From JAMOQA01 sp964582785 (GTDB taxonomy: Bacteria > Acidobacteriota > Polarisedimenticolia > J045), in contig CAZOTT010000007.1 in the NCBI GenBank assembly GCA_964582785.1, positions 1 to 50,263 of the forward strand: a stretch of DNA of 50,263 bases, given 5' to 3'. Position 1 is the stretch's first letter. Every line of letters begins with the position of its first letter. The position numbers and the translations under genes were made by a program. The notes beneath the pieces are model-generated. The model searched no databases and was not told where the DNA came from. It saw only the letters and a list, made by a program, of their open reading frames with translations. Below, piece after piece: positions 32,971-42,024 of this stretch.

Positions 32971-34374
32971 TCAGTCGCCGACGGTGATCGTGGCGACGGT
33001 CTCGGCCATTTTCACCGGCCGGGCCTCGTCCTCCGGCACCTCGAGGAAGCGGGCGACCGAGGAAACAAGCTTCGAGTACCAGGCGGTGGCCCGGATCGTC
33101 ACCGGCCCGGGCGCCACGTCCTTCGGCAGCTTCCAGGTGAACGTCTCCGGGACCGCCGTCAGCGGCGGCAGCCGGTAGTCCGGCCCGAAGCTCTTCGTGT
33201 TCCACTGGGCGACGGTCATCCGGCCCTTCGGGTCGAGGTACGGCAGGCGGTAGATCCGGTCCCCGGCGGGGACGTCCCCGTCCCGCTCGAGGCCCCGGAA
33301 GTCGGCGAGGCCCATGATCTCTCCCAGGTCCTGGTAGGCGAGGGTCCCCGGGGACGAGATCGTGTAGTCCTCCCCCTCGAACCCCTTCCGGTCCACCGGC
33401 AGGTGAAACACCCTGCCGGTCGAGTCGATCGCCTCCACGTGGAGCCAGACGACGCGCTCCTCGGCGGAACCGGTCGGGATCATGTGGCCGGCCTTCTGGT
33501 TGATCACGTTGGCGTGGATCGTGACCGTCTCCCCGGGCTTCGCCGAACCCGCGTCCGGCACCAGCTCGATCTCCACCGCCCCGGCGAGGCGGGCCTTCGT
33601 GTGCGCGCCGAAGAAGAGGTGGGTCCGCATGTCGGGGTGGGTCTCCCCGCCGACGTCGGGAGCCGGGTTCCCCTCGGTGCGGGTCATGTGGCAGTCCTGG
33701 CAGACGACCCCCTGCTTCCCGTAGGGGCTCTCCTTCCACTCGAGGTGGGTGGCCTTGACCCACTGCCCCCAGGGGTCCTTCTCGTTGTGGCAGGTCCCGC
33801 AGAACTCGGCGGTGCCGAGGAACGGGTTGACGGCGATCCCGTGGTGGGGGCTCTTCCGCCCGGGACGGGTCCCCTGCATCGTGTTCCCCGGCGCGATCTC
33901 GTAGTTGAAGTTGAACGGCGTGTCCCCGCGGAACCCGGTGATCGAGTGGCAGACGGTGCAGGCCACGCCGTCGTTGGCCCGGGTCTTCTCCGCCACCGGC
34001 TTGGGCGGGATGTCCCCGGCGAGGAAGGCCAGGGGAGCATGGCACCCCATGCAGCCCGCCTTGACGCCGGCGACCTTCTTTTCCTTCATCGCGTGGGGAA
34101 GGGCCAGCTTGAAGTACTCGACCTCGTCCCAGCCGTGGACGAACGACCTCGACATCATGCCCCGGGCGTGCTGGGCGGCGATCTCCTCGTGGCAGCCGGC
34201 GCAGGTCTCGTCGTCCTGGAACTTTTCGTAGGGAAAGATCCCGACGGCGGCCTGCTTCGGCTCGGGAAGCGGATCGTCCTTGCCCACGTGGGCCATCACG
34301 AGGGCCACGGCGGCCATCCCGACAACGGCCACGGCGGCAGCGGCGAAAAGGAATCTCGGTTTCCTTCCGTGCAT
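32971..34374 (-). CDS. Five-heme cytochrome c family protein
   Basis: A 467-residue exported protein. The N-terminus is a signal or anchor (FLFAAAAVAVVGMAAVALVM). Five CxxCH heme sites follow at about 58-62, 108-112, 139-143, 192-196 and 225-229, within the first half, in the spacing of cytochrome c554-like multiheme proteins. Additional His residues for axial ligation are plentiful (for example PHHGIAV). The C-terminal 230 residues are heme-free beta-rich sequence. The start at 34374 has GAGGAGG upstream, so the longer frame to 34461 is rejected. No oxidoreductase partner is adjacent; the electron donor and acceptor are unknown. Confidence 0.9.
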   Translation of the reverse strand: MHGRKPRFLFAAAAVAVVGMAAVALVMAHVGKDDPLPEPKQAAVGIFPYEKFQDDETCAGCHEEIAAQHARGMMSRSFVHGWDEVEYFKLALPHAMKEKKVAGVKAGCMGCHAPLAFLAGDIPPKPVAEKTRANDGVACTVCHSITGFRGDTPFNFNYEIAPGNTMQGTRPGRKSPHHGIAVNPFLGTAEFCGTCHNEKDPWGQWVKATHLEWKESPYGKQGVVCQDCHMTRTEGNPAPDVGGETHPDMRTHLFFGAHTKARLAGAVEIELVPDAGSAKPGETVTIHANVINQKAGHMIPTGSAEERVVWLHVEAIDSTGRVFHLPVDRKGFEGEDYTISSPGTLAYQDLGEIMGLADFRGLERDGDVPAGDRIYRLPYLDPKGRMTVAQWNTKSFGPDYRLPPLTAVPETFTWKLPKDVAPGPVTIRATAWYSKLVSSVARFLEVPEDEARPVKMAETVATITVGD

Positions 34375-34457
34375 GGCGACCTCCTCGTCTTCCCGGTGAA
34401 GGATCTCGTCCGGTGGGGCGGGGCGCCCCCGGAACATGGTACCAACTCCAGGGCCGG

Positions 34458-36197
34458 TCACCGGCCGGGCCGGGCCGGACCGACCACTTCCCCCGGCAGG
34501 GGGAACCAGCGCAGGGGCTCGATCTCGTCGTCCAGGCGGGCCTCCCCGGGGCCCACCAGGTCGTGGCGGTCCGCCGCGGCGGCGAAGACCCGGCGGGCCT
34601 CCTCGAGGTACTCGGCGAGGGCGGTCTCCGGCTCGAGGATGTGCTGCGCCCGGTACTGGAGCTTGCCGTCCAGGTACCGGAGGTCCCGCAGGGAGAGCAG
34701 CCCCTCGGTCCCGGGGTGCTCCCGGTGCCGCCAGAGCCCGGTCTCCGGGAAGAATTCATAGTCCGGCAGCAGCTTCCATCCTTCCCGGGCGACGAGGTGG
34801 ACCGCCTCGAGGATGTACTCGAAGACGGTCTCCGAGATGAAGTAGTTGAAGTTCACCCGCACCCAGCCGGGCTTGATCCCCTCGCATCCCTGCTCGATCG
34901 CCCGCCGGTACCGGGCGGACTTCTCGAGGTCGATCCCGAGGAGCCGGTGCCCGTAGGGGCCGGCGCAGGAGCACCCGCCCCGGGCCTGGATCCCGAACAG
35001 GTCGTTCAGCAGGGCGACGACGAAGTTGTGGTGGAGCCAACGGTCCCCGTGGCGCACCACGAAGGACACGATGGACAGGCGCTTCGCCCGGGGGTTGCCG
35101 AGGATCAGGATGTTCTCGTCCGCGGACCACGACTCGATCGCCCGCCGGACGAAGGACTCTTCCCGCTCCTCGATCAGGTCCTCGCCCACCGCCCGCTTCA
35201 GGTGGAAGACCAGCCCCGCCCGGATCGACTCGACGATCGCCGGGGTGCCTCCCTCCTCCCGGTGCTCCGGGTCCGGGAGGTAGGTGTGGTCGTTGAAGCT
35301 GACGTAGCTGACCGTGCCCCCGCCGGGCACCGTGGGCACCGTGTTGCGGCACAGTTTCCGCTTCACCACGAGCACCCCGGGGGTCTGGGGGCCGCCGATG
35401 AACTTGTGGGGCGAGATGAAGATCGCGTCCTTCCAGGCAAGGTGCCCGTCCGGGCCCTCCCCCCGGGGATTCAGCTCGATCCGCACGTAGGGCGCCGCGG
35501 CGGCGAAGTCCCAGAAGGCGAGGGCGCCGTACCGGTGGAGCAGGGTGGAGATCCCGTAGGTGTCGGAGACGATGCCGGTGACGTTCGACGCGGCGGAGAA
35601 GCTGCCGATCCGCAGGGGCCGGTCCCGGTACCGTTCCAGCTCCTCCTCGAGCCGCTCCTGGTCGATCTGGCCGTCCTCGTCCTCCGGGATCGGGACCACC
35701 TCGGCGATCGACTCCCGCCAGGGAAGCTCGTTCGAGTGGTGCTCGTAGGGACCGATGAAGACGACCGGCCGCTTCTCCGGGGGGATCCGCGCGGACAGCC
35801 GGTGCTCCCGGTCCAGGTCCGCCGGGATCCTCAGGTTCAGGATGTCGATCAGCTTGTTGACCGCCCCCGTGGCCCCCGAGCCGGTGAAGATGACCACGTC
35901 GTCGTCGGTGCCGCCCACCGCCTCGAGGATGATCCGGCGGGCGTCTTCCCGAAAGCGGGTCGTCTGCAGGCCGGTTCCGGACGCCTCCGTGTGGGTGTTC
36001 GCGTAGAGGGGCATCACCTCCTCGCGGATGAAGTCCTCGATGAAGGCGAGGCTGCGCCCGGAGGCGGTGTAGTCGGCGTAGGTCATGCGCCGGGGACCGT
36101 ACGGCCCGGGCAGGGCCCGGTCCGAGCCGATGATCTCCTCGCGGATCCGCTCGATCAGCAGCTCCCCCTCGAGACGGGGGTCCGGCGCGCGCAGCAT
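34458..36197 (-). CDS. Class V aminotransferase / cysteine desulfurase-like PLP enzyme
   Basis: A 579-residue fold-type I PLP enzyme. It has VIFTGSGATGAVNKLIDIL near 103-121, EHHSNELPWRE (152-162), D230 in FWDFAAAAPY, and the PLP lysine K265 in FISPHKFIGGPQTPG. A cysteine-bearing loop (IQARGGCSCAGPYGH) sits where desulfurases carry their catalytic Cys. It is about 170 residues longer than SufS or NifS, with an extra C-terminal helical region. No Fe-S assembly genes are nearby, so desulfurase activity is a guess; a selenocysteine-lyase-like or isopenicillin-epimerase-like role is also possible. Confidence 0.85.
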   Translation of the reverse strand: MLRAPDPRLEGELLIERIREEIIGSDRALPGPYGPRRMTYADYTASGRSLAFIEDFIREEVMPLYANTHTEASGTGLQTTRFREDARRIILEAVGGTDDDVVIFTGSGATGAVNKLIDILNLRIPADLDREHRLSARIPPEKRPVVFIGPYEHHSNELPWRESIAEVVPIPEDEDGQIDQERLEEELERYRDRPLRIGSFSAASNVTGIVSDTYGISTLLHRYGALAFWDFAAAAPYVRIELNPRGEGPDGHLAWKDAIFISPHKFIGGPQTPGVLVVKRKLCRNTVPTVPGGGTVSYVSFNDHTYLPDPEHREEGGTPAIVESIRAGLVFHLKRAVGEDLIEEREESFVRRAIESWSADENILILGNPRAKRLSIVSFVVRHGDRWLHHNFVVALLNDLFGIQARGGCSCAGPYGHRLLGIDLEKSARYRRAIEQGCEGIKPGWVRVNFNYFISETVFEYILEAVHLVAREGWKLLPDYEFFPETGLWRHREHPGTEGLLSLRDLRYLDGKLQYRAQHILEPETALAEYLEEARRVFAAAADRHDLVGPGEARLDDEIEPLRWFPLPGEVVGPARPGR

Positions 36198-36340
36198 TCG
36201 GTCTCTCCCGGCGCCGGGGAGGAGTTCCCCGGTCGTGGAGCCATTCTAGCCCCGCCGCCGGGCGTTCCCGGGGCCGGGGCCGCGGGGGGCACGGGCTCCC
36301 GCCGGGGTGGCCGGCAGCCGACCGGCGGAAGGTTCTCTTT

Positions 36341-36468
36341 TCTCGTGCCACCTCTCCCTGGCGCGGGAAGGACTTTCCTCTCACGGGCCGGCGGCCAGCT
36401 CACGGAACGTGTCTCTCGTGCCGACCTCCCCCGACGCGCGCGAGGGACTTCCCGCTCCACGGGCCGGC
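36341..36468. repeat. 73-bp direct-repeat pair in the 271-bp spacer
   Basis: Two imperfect copies, 36341-36392 and 36414-36468, share TCTCGTGCC at the left, GGACTT in the middle and CACGGGCCGGC at the right, with a start-to-start distance of 73 bp. The second copy ends one base before the stop codon of the ATPase gene. No gene or promoter seen here. Confidence 0.7.
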
Positions 36469-39069
36469 TCAGGGGGGCGGGGAAGGCAGCTCGGCGACCG
36501 CCGCCTGCGCCTCCCGGGCCAGGAGATCGGCGAGGTCCGGGTGGCAGGTGAGGACGAGCACCTGCACCTCGCGGCCCACGTCGGCCAGGACCCGGGCGGC
36601 GGCGGCCCGGCGGGTGGGGTCGAAGTCGACGAGCACGTCGTCGAGAACCAGGGGCGGCGCCGGGCCCCGGGCCGCCACGTCCACCGCGAGGGCGAGGCGG
36701 AGGGCGAGCCAGAGCTGTTCCCGGGTTCCCCGGGAGAGCTCGTCCGGGCCGAGGACCGTACCCCCGGGTCCGCCGATCTCCAGCCCGTCCCCCTCTTCCC
36801 GGGGCCGCACGAACCGATGCCGGCCGCCGGTCATCGCGTCCAGCCACCGGGAGGCGCGCCGCAGGACCGCCGGCTGGTGCCGTTCCCGGAACCGGCGCAG
36901 CGCCTCCCGGACCAGCGCCTCCCCGAGGGCCAGCCGCTGCCAGGCGGCCACGGCCTCCGCCAGTTCCTCCTCGACGGACCGCAGTTCCTGCTCCAGGGCG
37001 GGCAGGTCCGTGTCCCGCTCCAGCCGCTCCCGCTCCGCGCGGAGGGCCCCGAGGCGCTGCTGGTGTTCCGCCAGGGTGGCGTCCAGCTCGCCGAGGCGGG
37101 TCTCGATCGCCTCCCGTTCCGCCCGGCGGGCATCCCGGTCGGAGCCGGCGAGAGCCCGCTCGACCTCGTCCGGGTCCCGCCCGGAGACCAGTTCCCGTTC
37201 CCGGGCCTCCAGCTCGCCCAGGGCCGCGGCGATCTCCGCCGCGCGGGCCCGGGCCCGGGCCTCCCCGGCGACCCGGGTGGACAGCTCGCCGACGGCGGCG
37301 GCCAGCCGGGGCAGGGGATCCCCGTCCCCCGCCGGGGAGCGGGTCCCGCCGGGACCCGGCGCGGGAAAGGGGCCGGGAGGGGGGCCGTCGTCTCCCTCCG
37401 GGGAGCCGGTCCCGCCGGGACCGGGGGCGGGAGCTCGCCCGGGGGACAGATCGCCGCCTTCCGCGGGGGAACGGGACGCGGCGACTCCCGCCCGCTCCAG
37501 GAGGTCCCCGGCCGCCTCGCACCAGGCGGCCACCCGCCGCTCCCGGAGGGCCCGGTGCGCGTCCAGCCGGTCCAGCTCGGCGAGGGCCGTCCGGGCTTCC
37601 CGCGCCCGGTCGAGGAACGCCAGGAGGCCGTCCATATCGTCCACCCCCGGCAGGCCCCGTTCCCGGAGGAACGCCTCCCACGCGGCGTCCGCCGCCTCCG
37701 CCCGGCGCTCCGCGTCCCGGACCGCCTCTTCCGCCCGGGCCCGGTCGGCGGCGGCGGTTTCCCGGCGGGCCTCCCCGGCGAGGAGCGCCCGGTGACGGCG
37801 GCGCGCCGCCGCGGCGGCCAGGCCCGCCAGGACCAGGGCGACGAGCAGGGCGAGGAATCCCGCCCGCGGGTCGTCCCGGGTGGCCAGCAGCCAGCCCCCG
37901 AGCGCCAGGGCGAGCCCGGCCAGCCCCCACGGGAGCCGGTCGGCGATCTCCCCGCGGGGAGCAGGGGCCGCGGCCAGGAGTGCTCCCTCCCGTTCCCGGG
38001 CGGCGGTGGCCGCGGCGCGGGCGTCCCGGAGCCGTTCCCGGGCCTCGTCCCGGGCCCGGGCCAGGCGCAGCGCCTCCTCCCGGAGCGCCCCGGAGGGGGG
38101 CAGGGCCTCCAGGCGCTCCCGGTTCCAGTCCTCCCCGAGGGAGCCCAGCAGGCCCCGGGCCCGTTCCTCCAGGCGCTTCCGGCGGGCGTCGAGCTCCCGG
38201 AGCTCCTCCCGGGCCGCCCGGGCGGCGGAAAGGTCCCGCTCCAGCTCCCCCAGGGCGGGGGCGAGGCGGTGGAGGCGGTCGTCGAGGGGCAGGCCCGCCC
38301 GTTCCCGCTCCAGGGCCGCCGCCCGGGCCCGCACCGCCGCCAGCTCCTCCACGGCGGCGAGAAACGAGCGCCGGGCGGCGAGCCGGCGCCGCTCCTCCCG
38401 GAGGGACTCGATCTCCGCGGCGATCGCCCGTTCCTCGCCCCGGTCCGCGGCGGCGGCCGCCGCTTCCCGGAGTTCCCGCAGCCCGGCGGCCAGCTCCGCC
38501 TGCCGGTCGAGGAGGCGCTTCACCCGGCAGTCCCCCCGGGGCGCCGCGAGCTCCCGGGCCCGGGCGGACAGGTCCCCGGCCAGCTCCCGCGCCCCCGCCC
38601 CGGCGCCGGTCATCCCCGCGGCGAGCAACCTCCCCTCGAGGGACTCCCCCCCGAGGCGGCCGATCTCGGCCAGGTCCGCCAGGTCGAAGAGGAATACCTT
38701 CCGGAACAGGTCGAGGGTCGTCCCCCCGACCAGGGCCGCCAGGTCTTCCTCCCCCCCTTCCGTCCCGTCGGGGCGGACGACCCGGAAGTCCCGCCGGGTC
38801 CCCCTGGTGTGTCTGGCGAGCCGCCAGGTCCCCCCCGGGCCGGCCAGTTCCATCTCTCCCCCGGCGGCTCCCCCGCGCAGCGGGGGGAGGGGAGGGTTGA
38901 CGCCCCGCCCCGACCACGGGGCGAAGAGCATCCAGCGGAGGAACGCGAGCAGGGTGGACTTCCCCGCCTCGTTCGGCCCGGCGATCACCTGGACGCCGGG
39001 CGCCAGGGGCCCGAGGACGAGGTCCCGGTGGATCCCGAACCCGTCGATCCGCAGGGACCGGACCCGCAC
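36469..39069 (-). CDS. YhaN/SbcC-like AAA ATPase with coiled coils and membrane helices
   Basis: An 866-residue SMC/SbcC-type ATPase. The start is a GTG at 39069 (RVRSLRIDGFGIHRDLVL), because these proteins begin directly with this strand; the frame upstream codes unrelated sequence. Walker A GPNEAGKST is at 31-39, the signature LSRGTREQLWLALRLALA and Walker B PPLVLDDVLVDFDP near the C-terminus. Two long Ala/Arg/Glu coiled coils flank a central pair of hydrophobic helices (LPWGLAGLALALGGWLLA, LALLVALVLAGLAAAAA), the layout of YhaN rather than classical SbcC. It should act with the Mre11-like protein at 39350 in DNA end processing. Confidence 0.87.
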   Translation of the reverse strand: MRVRSLRIDGFGIHRDLVLGPLAPGVQVIAGPNEAGKSTLLAFLRWMLFAPWSGRGVNPPLPPLRGGAAGGEMELAGPGGTWRLARHTRGTRRDFRVVRPDGTEGGEEDLAALVGGTTLDLFRKVFLFDLADLAEIGRLGGESLEGRLLAAGMTGAGAGARELAGDLSARARELAAPRGDCRVKRLLDRQAELAAGLRELREAAAAAADRGEERAIAAEIESLREERRRLAARRSFLAAVEELAAVRARAAALERERAGLPLDDRLHRLAPALGELERDLSAARAAREELRELDARRKRLEERARGLLGSLGEDWNRERLEALPPSGALREEALRLARARDEARERLRDARAAATAAREREGALLAAAPAPRGEIADRLPWGLAGLALALGGWLLATRDDPRAGFLALLVALVLAGLAAAAARRRHRALLAGEARRETAAADRARAEEAVRDAERRAEAADAAWEAFLRERGLPGVDDMDGLLAFLDRAREARTALAELDRLDAHRALRERRVAAWCEAAGDLLERAGVAASRSPAEGGDLSPGRAPAPGPGGTGSPEGDDGPPPGPFPAPGPGGTRSPAGDGDPLPRLAAAVGELSTRVAGEARARARAAEIAAALGELEARERELVSGRDPDEVERALAGSDRDARRAEREAIETRLGELDATLAEHQQRLGALRAERERLERDTDLPALEQELRSVEEELAEAVAAWQRLALGEALVREALRRFRERHQPAVLRRASRWLDAMTGGRHRFVRPREEGDGLEIGGPGGTVLGPDELSRGTREQLWLALRLALAVDVAARGPAPPLVLDDVLVDFDPTRRAAAARVLADVGREVQVLVLTCHPDLADLLAREAQAAVAELPSPPP

Positions 39070-39149
39070 GGGAACCGCTCCCGGGAAACGCCCGCCGCCC
39101 GGCCCGGTCACCGGCGGTCCCCCGGGCGCCACCCCGGCCCGCGAGCAGC

Positions 39150-39291
39150 GTGGGCCGGGAAAGGGAGCCGGGCTTCCCCGCAATCCGTGGGAGGAAAAGG
39201 CCCCGACACTGCCGGCCTCCGCATCGGTCGCCCGGGCCGGGGTTCCTTCCAGGACCACCGATGGAGAGTGCGGCCCCCGTCCCCGGTGCAC
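39150..39291 (-). repeat. R element copy a (~142 bp, terminal inverted repeats)
   Basis: The left end (GTGGGCCGGGAA) and right end (GTCCCCGGTGCAC) are imperfect inverted repeats. The right 47 bp (39245-39291), containing GAGAGTGCG, align with 42122-42169 of copy b at roughly four in five positions by eye. Total length is 142 bp against 143 bp for the same span of copy b. It sits between the ATPase and nuclease genes, with no coding content. Confidence 0.6.
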
Positions 39292-39349
39292 TGGCCCCCG
39301 CGAGCCACCGCGCCACCACCGCGTTCCGGGCGGCCCGCGCACCACCCCC

Positions 39350-40675
39350 TCACGGCGCCTTCTCCCCGCCCGGCTCCCCCCCGGGCTCGGCGAGCAGCCG
39401 CGCCAGCACCGCGTGTCCCGCTTCCCGCAGCTCGCCCGGTCCCGGCACGGGCAGGGCATCCCCGAGCACCCGCCGCACCGCGCCGAGCCGGGGCATCTTG
39501 TCCGCGACCTGCCGGGCGAGGTTCGCCGCTGCTTCCGGGTCGTTCTCCAGGTCCACGAGGAGGGCGGCCAGTTCCCCGGCCAGGTCCCGCCGGCCGGCCA
39601 GGTTCGCCGGCTCCCCCCCGGCGGACAGGCGGAGCCGCGCCCACGCGAGCCCCTCGGGGGCGGCGTCCCGCAGCTCGGCGAGGACCGCCTCCTGCCGGCC
39701 CGGCGCGAGGAGGGCCGACCCGGGATCCCGGAGCGTGACCCGGGCCCGGGCGATCACCCCCCGGCCGCCGGCCGCGTCGAGCAGTTCCCGGCCCGCCCCG
39801 GCGAGCCGGTCGAGCAGCGGGCCGTCGCCGGCACCGGCGGGCAGCTCCACGTCGATCTCCTCGAACCGGACCCGGTCGAGGGGCCGGAACTCCGCGGACA
39901 CGACCCGGCCGTCCTCCACCTCGACGAGCATCCCCCCCTTCGCCCCCCGCTCGCTCGGCTTGAAACTCCTGCCCTGGGTGTTCCCGGGGTAGACGATCCA
40001 CGCTTCCCCCCGCTCGACGACCTGCCGGCGATGGACGTGCCCCAGGGCCCAGTACCCGTACCCGGCGGCGAGGAGGTCCTCCCGGGAGCAGGGGGCGTAC
40101 GGATCGTGGCCCTCGGTCCCGGCGAGGTTCGCGTGGAGCAGTCCGACCTCGAGGAGGGGCCCTCCCGGGGTGCGAGGCGGCCCTCCGGCGGCCCCGGCGG
40201 AACCGGCTCGCGGAAACCGGGCCGCCAGGTTCCGGGTTTCCCGGGGACGGCCGTGGCTCGCGCCGTGGACGAGGGCGAGCGGCACCCCCTCCCGGGCGAC
40301 CGTCGCCGTCCCCGGGCGCCCGCCGGGGAAGAGGGTCACGCCGGGCACCGGCTCCGGGAGGACCAGGCCCGGGTTCTCCACCGGGTCGTGGTTCCCGAGG
40401 ACGAGGAACGAGGGGATCCCGTCCCGCGCCAGTTCCCCCAGGACGCGGCGCAGGCGCAGGGCCCCGCGCAGCCCCCGCTCGGGCCCGTCGTACAGGTCGC
40501 CGGCCAGGAGCACGAACGCCACTTCCTCCGTGCGGGCGAGAGCGGCGATCTCGTCGAGGACCCCGAGGGAGGCGTCCCGCAGCCGTTCCGTCCAGCCCCC
40601 GGGCAGGGACGCCACCCCCTCGAAGGGAGCATCGAGGTGCAGATCGGCGACGTGGAGAAACCGGAAGCGGGCCAT
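39350..40675 (-). CDS. Mre11/SbcD-like metallophosphoesterase (DNA nuclease)
   Basis: A 441-residue calcineurin-like phosphoesterase with all metal motifs in order: DLHLD (11-15), GDLYDG, LGNHDP and GHVH, within LHVADLHLDAPFEG, LLAGDLYDG and YWALGHVHRRQ. A capping and C-terminal helical region follows. It pairs with the downstream YhaN/SbcC-like ATPase as an SbcCD- or YhaON-type exonuclease for DNA ends or hairpins. The gap of 280 bp to that gene is unusual, since such pairs normally overlap, and is filled by R element copy a. Confidence 0.9.
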   Translation of the reverse strand: MARFRFLHVADLHLDAPFEGVASLPGGWTERLRDASLGVLDEIAALARTEEVAFVLLAGDLYDGPERGLRGALRLRRVLGELARDGIPSFLVLGNHDPVENPGLVLPEPVPGVTLFPGGRPGTATVAREGVPLALVHGASHGRPRETRNLAARFPRAGSAGAAGGPPRTPGGPLLEVGLLHANLAGTEGHDPYAPCSREDLLAAGYGYWALGHVHRRQVVERGEAWIVYPGNTQGRSFKPSERGAKGGMLVEVEDGRVVSAEFRPLDRVRFEEIDVELPAGAGDGPLLDRLAGAGRELLDAAGGRGVIARARVTLRDPGSALLAPGRQEAVLAELRDAAPEGLAWARLRLSAGGEPANLAGRRDLAGELAALLVDLENDPEAAANLARQVADKMPRLGAVRRVLGDALPVPGPGELREAGHAVLARLLAEPGGEPGGEKAP

Positions 40676-40748
40676 CGGCCCCCAGTGAACCAGCCCCCGG
40701 CCCCCGGGGCAAGGGCCACCCGCTGGTCCCGGAACGCCGCCGGCAGCG

Positions 40749-40840
40749 GGTGGTGGCAGCGGCGGTCACACTCCGCGGGCGGCGATGTGGCGATGCAGGT
40801 GTTTGACGCCGGCGGGTGGTGGCAACGGCGGTCACACTTG
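40749..40840 (+). repeat. 66-bp direct-repeat pair A
   Basis: GGTGGTGGCAGCGGCGGTCA at 40749 recurs as GGTGGTGGCAACGGCGGTCA at 40815, one mismatch in 20, period 66 bp. It lies 74 bp upstream of the Mre11-like start and resembles the pair at 42605-42700, which has the same period. Confidence 0.75.
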
Positions 40841-40989
40841 CAACCGGTGGCCTGATGAACTGTGAAAATCGCACGCGACCACCCTTCGGAGGGCTGTTCG
40901 CGTCCGACATTCTCCAATCTCCTCCCCCGGGCACCCGGCCGGCGACCTCTCGGCCGCCAGGCGCGAAGGACTCGGCGACCCGCGACCGG

Positions 40990-41262
40990 GTTTCATGACA
41001 TCTCCCCCCGAAATGTCACCCCCCGGGACACATCCCCCCCCGAAGTGTCCCCTTCCCGGCCGGCGCGGTACCCCGCACGAACCCGGGCCGGCGGGGCACC
41101 TTGCACGCAACCTCCTTTATTACACCAGGTTACGTCCCAGCACGCCGAAGCCACCGCCGACTCCCGGACCGCGCAAGGCGGCGAGGGACCTCCTGGAGGG
41201 GACATTCACGGGGGGGATGTGCGGGTCGGGGTGACAGAAGGAGGGGGGATGTGACGCAACGG
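40990..41262. repeat. Array 0: inverted GGATGTG/GGTGACA units
   Basis: On the right arm (plus strand): GGGGACA 41198, GGATGTG 41215, GGTGACA 41230, GGATGTG 41247. On the left arm the complements TGTCCCC 41046, CACATCC 41029, TGTCACC 41014 and a weaker GACATCT 40997. All left-right pairs are symmetric about position 41125. GGATGTG to GGTGACA is 15 bp start to start, and units repeat at 31-32 bp, as in arrays 1 and 2. The 145 bp between the arms holds an AT-richer spot (tcctttattacaccag). Confidence 0.75.
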
Positions 41263-41304
41263 CGAACCAGCCCCGGTTTCCGCCACGAGGCCGACGGGAG
41301 GCGC

Positions 41305-41369
41305 GAGGAGCGAAGCCGGGGGGATGTGCGGGCCGGGGTGACAGGAAGAGGGGGGTGTGACGCAACGCA
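41305..41369 (+). repeat. Array 0, additional direct copy
   Basis: The block GGATGTG-CGGG(T/C)CGG-GGTGACA followed by GG(A/G)TGTG-ACGCAACG at 41215-41261 is repeated at 41322-41367, 107 bp downstream, with few changes. Within this copy GGATGTG (41322) and GGGTGTG (41353) are exactly 31 bp apart. Confidence 0.75.
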
Positions 41370-41508
41370 GGGATGCGCCCCAGCGACCGGCGGAGAATCG
41401 GGCTGGCTGGTCCCGGGGGGTGTGAGTGGCGGCCCCCGAAACCCCGGCGGGGCGCCGCGCCGGACCCGGGGGCAGCATCCAGAAGGAGCGGCGGGCCGCC
41501 GGGAAGCG

Positions 41509-41543
41509 GCCGACTCCGGCGAGCCGTGCGAGACCCGGCAGTC
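41509..41543 (+). repeat. 35-bp dispersed repeat, second copy
   Basis: GCCGACTC, six variable bases, then a 21-bp block identical to that at 18599-18619 beside the assembly gap. Same order and spacing. Confidence 0.7.
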
Positions 41544-41630
41544 GCAGGGTCCGGAGGGCCGAAGACCAGCCGCGAACCGGCGGTGGCGCCCAGCACCCGT
41601 GGCGGGCCGGACGCCGCGCCCCCGGATGGG

Positions 41631-41775
41631 AGGTGCGCCGGGAATGGAGGTTGCGCTCCCAACCAGGGATTCAGGACGACTTCCCGACGGGGCAGCCGGG
41701 GGCGGCGACCCGCGGCGGAAGGACCTTTCCCGGCCGGCGTTTCCGCGGAACCCCGGCCCCGTTCCCGGCGCACCT
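41631..41775 (+). repeat. R element copy c (145 bp) with perfect 14-bp terminal inverted repeats
   Basis: AGGTGCGCCGGGAA at 41631-41644 is exactly inverted at 41762-41775 (TTCCCGGCGCACCT). The left half aligns with the reverse complement of the right end of copy b (GGTGCGCCGG, then C(A/G)CTC(T/C)CAA), so copy c has the opposite orientation. It ends 11 bp before array 1. Confidence 0.7.
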
Positions 41776-41785
41776 CGGGCTGCGT

Positions 41786-42014
41786 GCGGGATAACCCGCG
41801 AAATGGCAGGCAGGGTGTCGGATAACTCCCGATCTGGCAGGTCGGGTGCGGGATAACGCCCGTTCTGGCAGGTTTCGGCGCCGAAATCGCCCGGAAACCT
41901 GCCACAGGCCCCGTTATCCGACACCCCCCCTGCCGGAATCGCGGTTATCCCGCCCGTTTCGCCGGCGGCGAGGTCGCAGCCGCCAGGAACCTGCCTGGGT
42001 CGCCGTTATCCCGC
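41786..42014. repeat. Array 1: 31-bp phased GGATAAC/TGGCAGG units, inverted
   Basis: Three forward units start at 41789, 41820 and 41851, each GGATAAC-N8-TGGCAGG-N9 = 31 bp with no deviation. Reverse units have GTTATCC at 41913, 41944 and 42005, preceded at the same 15-bp offset by CCTGCC(A/G/T); a degenerate unit fills 41951-41981. The centre is the palindrome TTTCGGCGCCGAAA (41873-41886), and GGCAGGTTTC (41868-41877) pairs with GAAACCTGCC (41894-41903). The outer ends GCGGGATAAC and GTTATCCCGC are perfect inverted repeats. Confidence 0.9.
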
Positions 42015-42024
42015 TCTTCCTGGG

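Noticed and set aside
33436..33451. Extra parS site in the cytochrome gene (cctccacgtggagcc)
   Set aside because: Only the inner CCACGTGG core matches; the outer TGTT/AACA arms needed by ParB are absent.
41101..41905. Long overlapping open frames on both strands through the repeat region
   Set aside because: They are Arg/Gly/Pro-rich, have no ribosome sites, cross the 31-bp repeats (not a multiple of three) and look like the shadow frames seen opposite every real gene in this GC-rich DNA.
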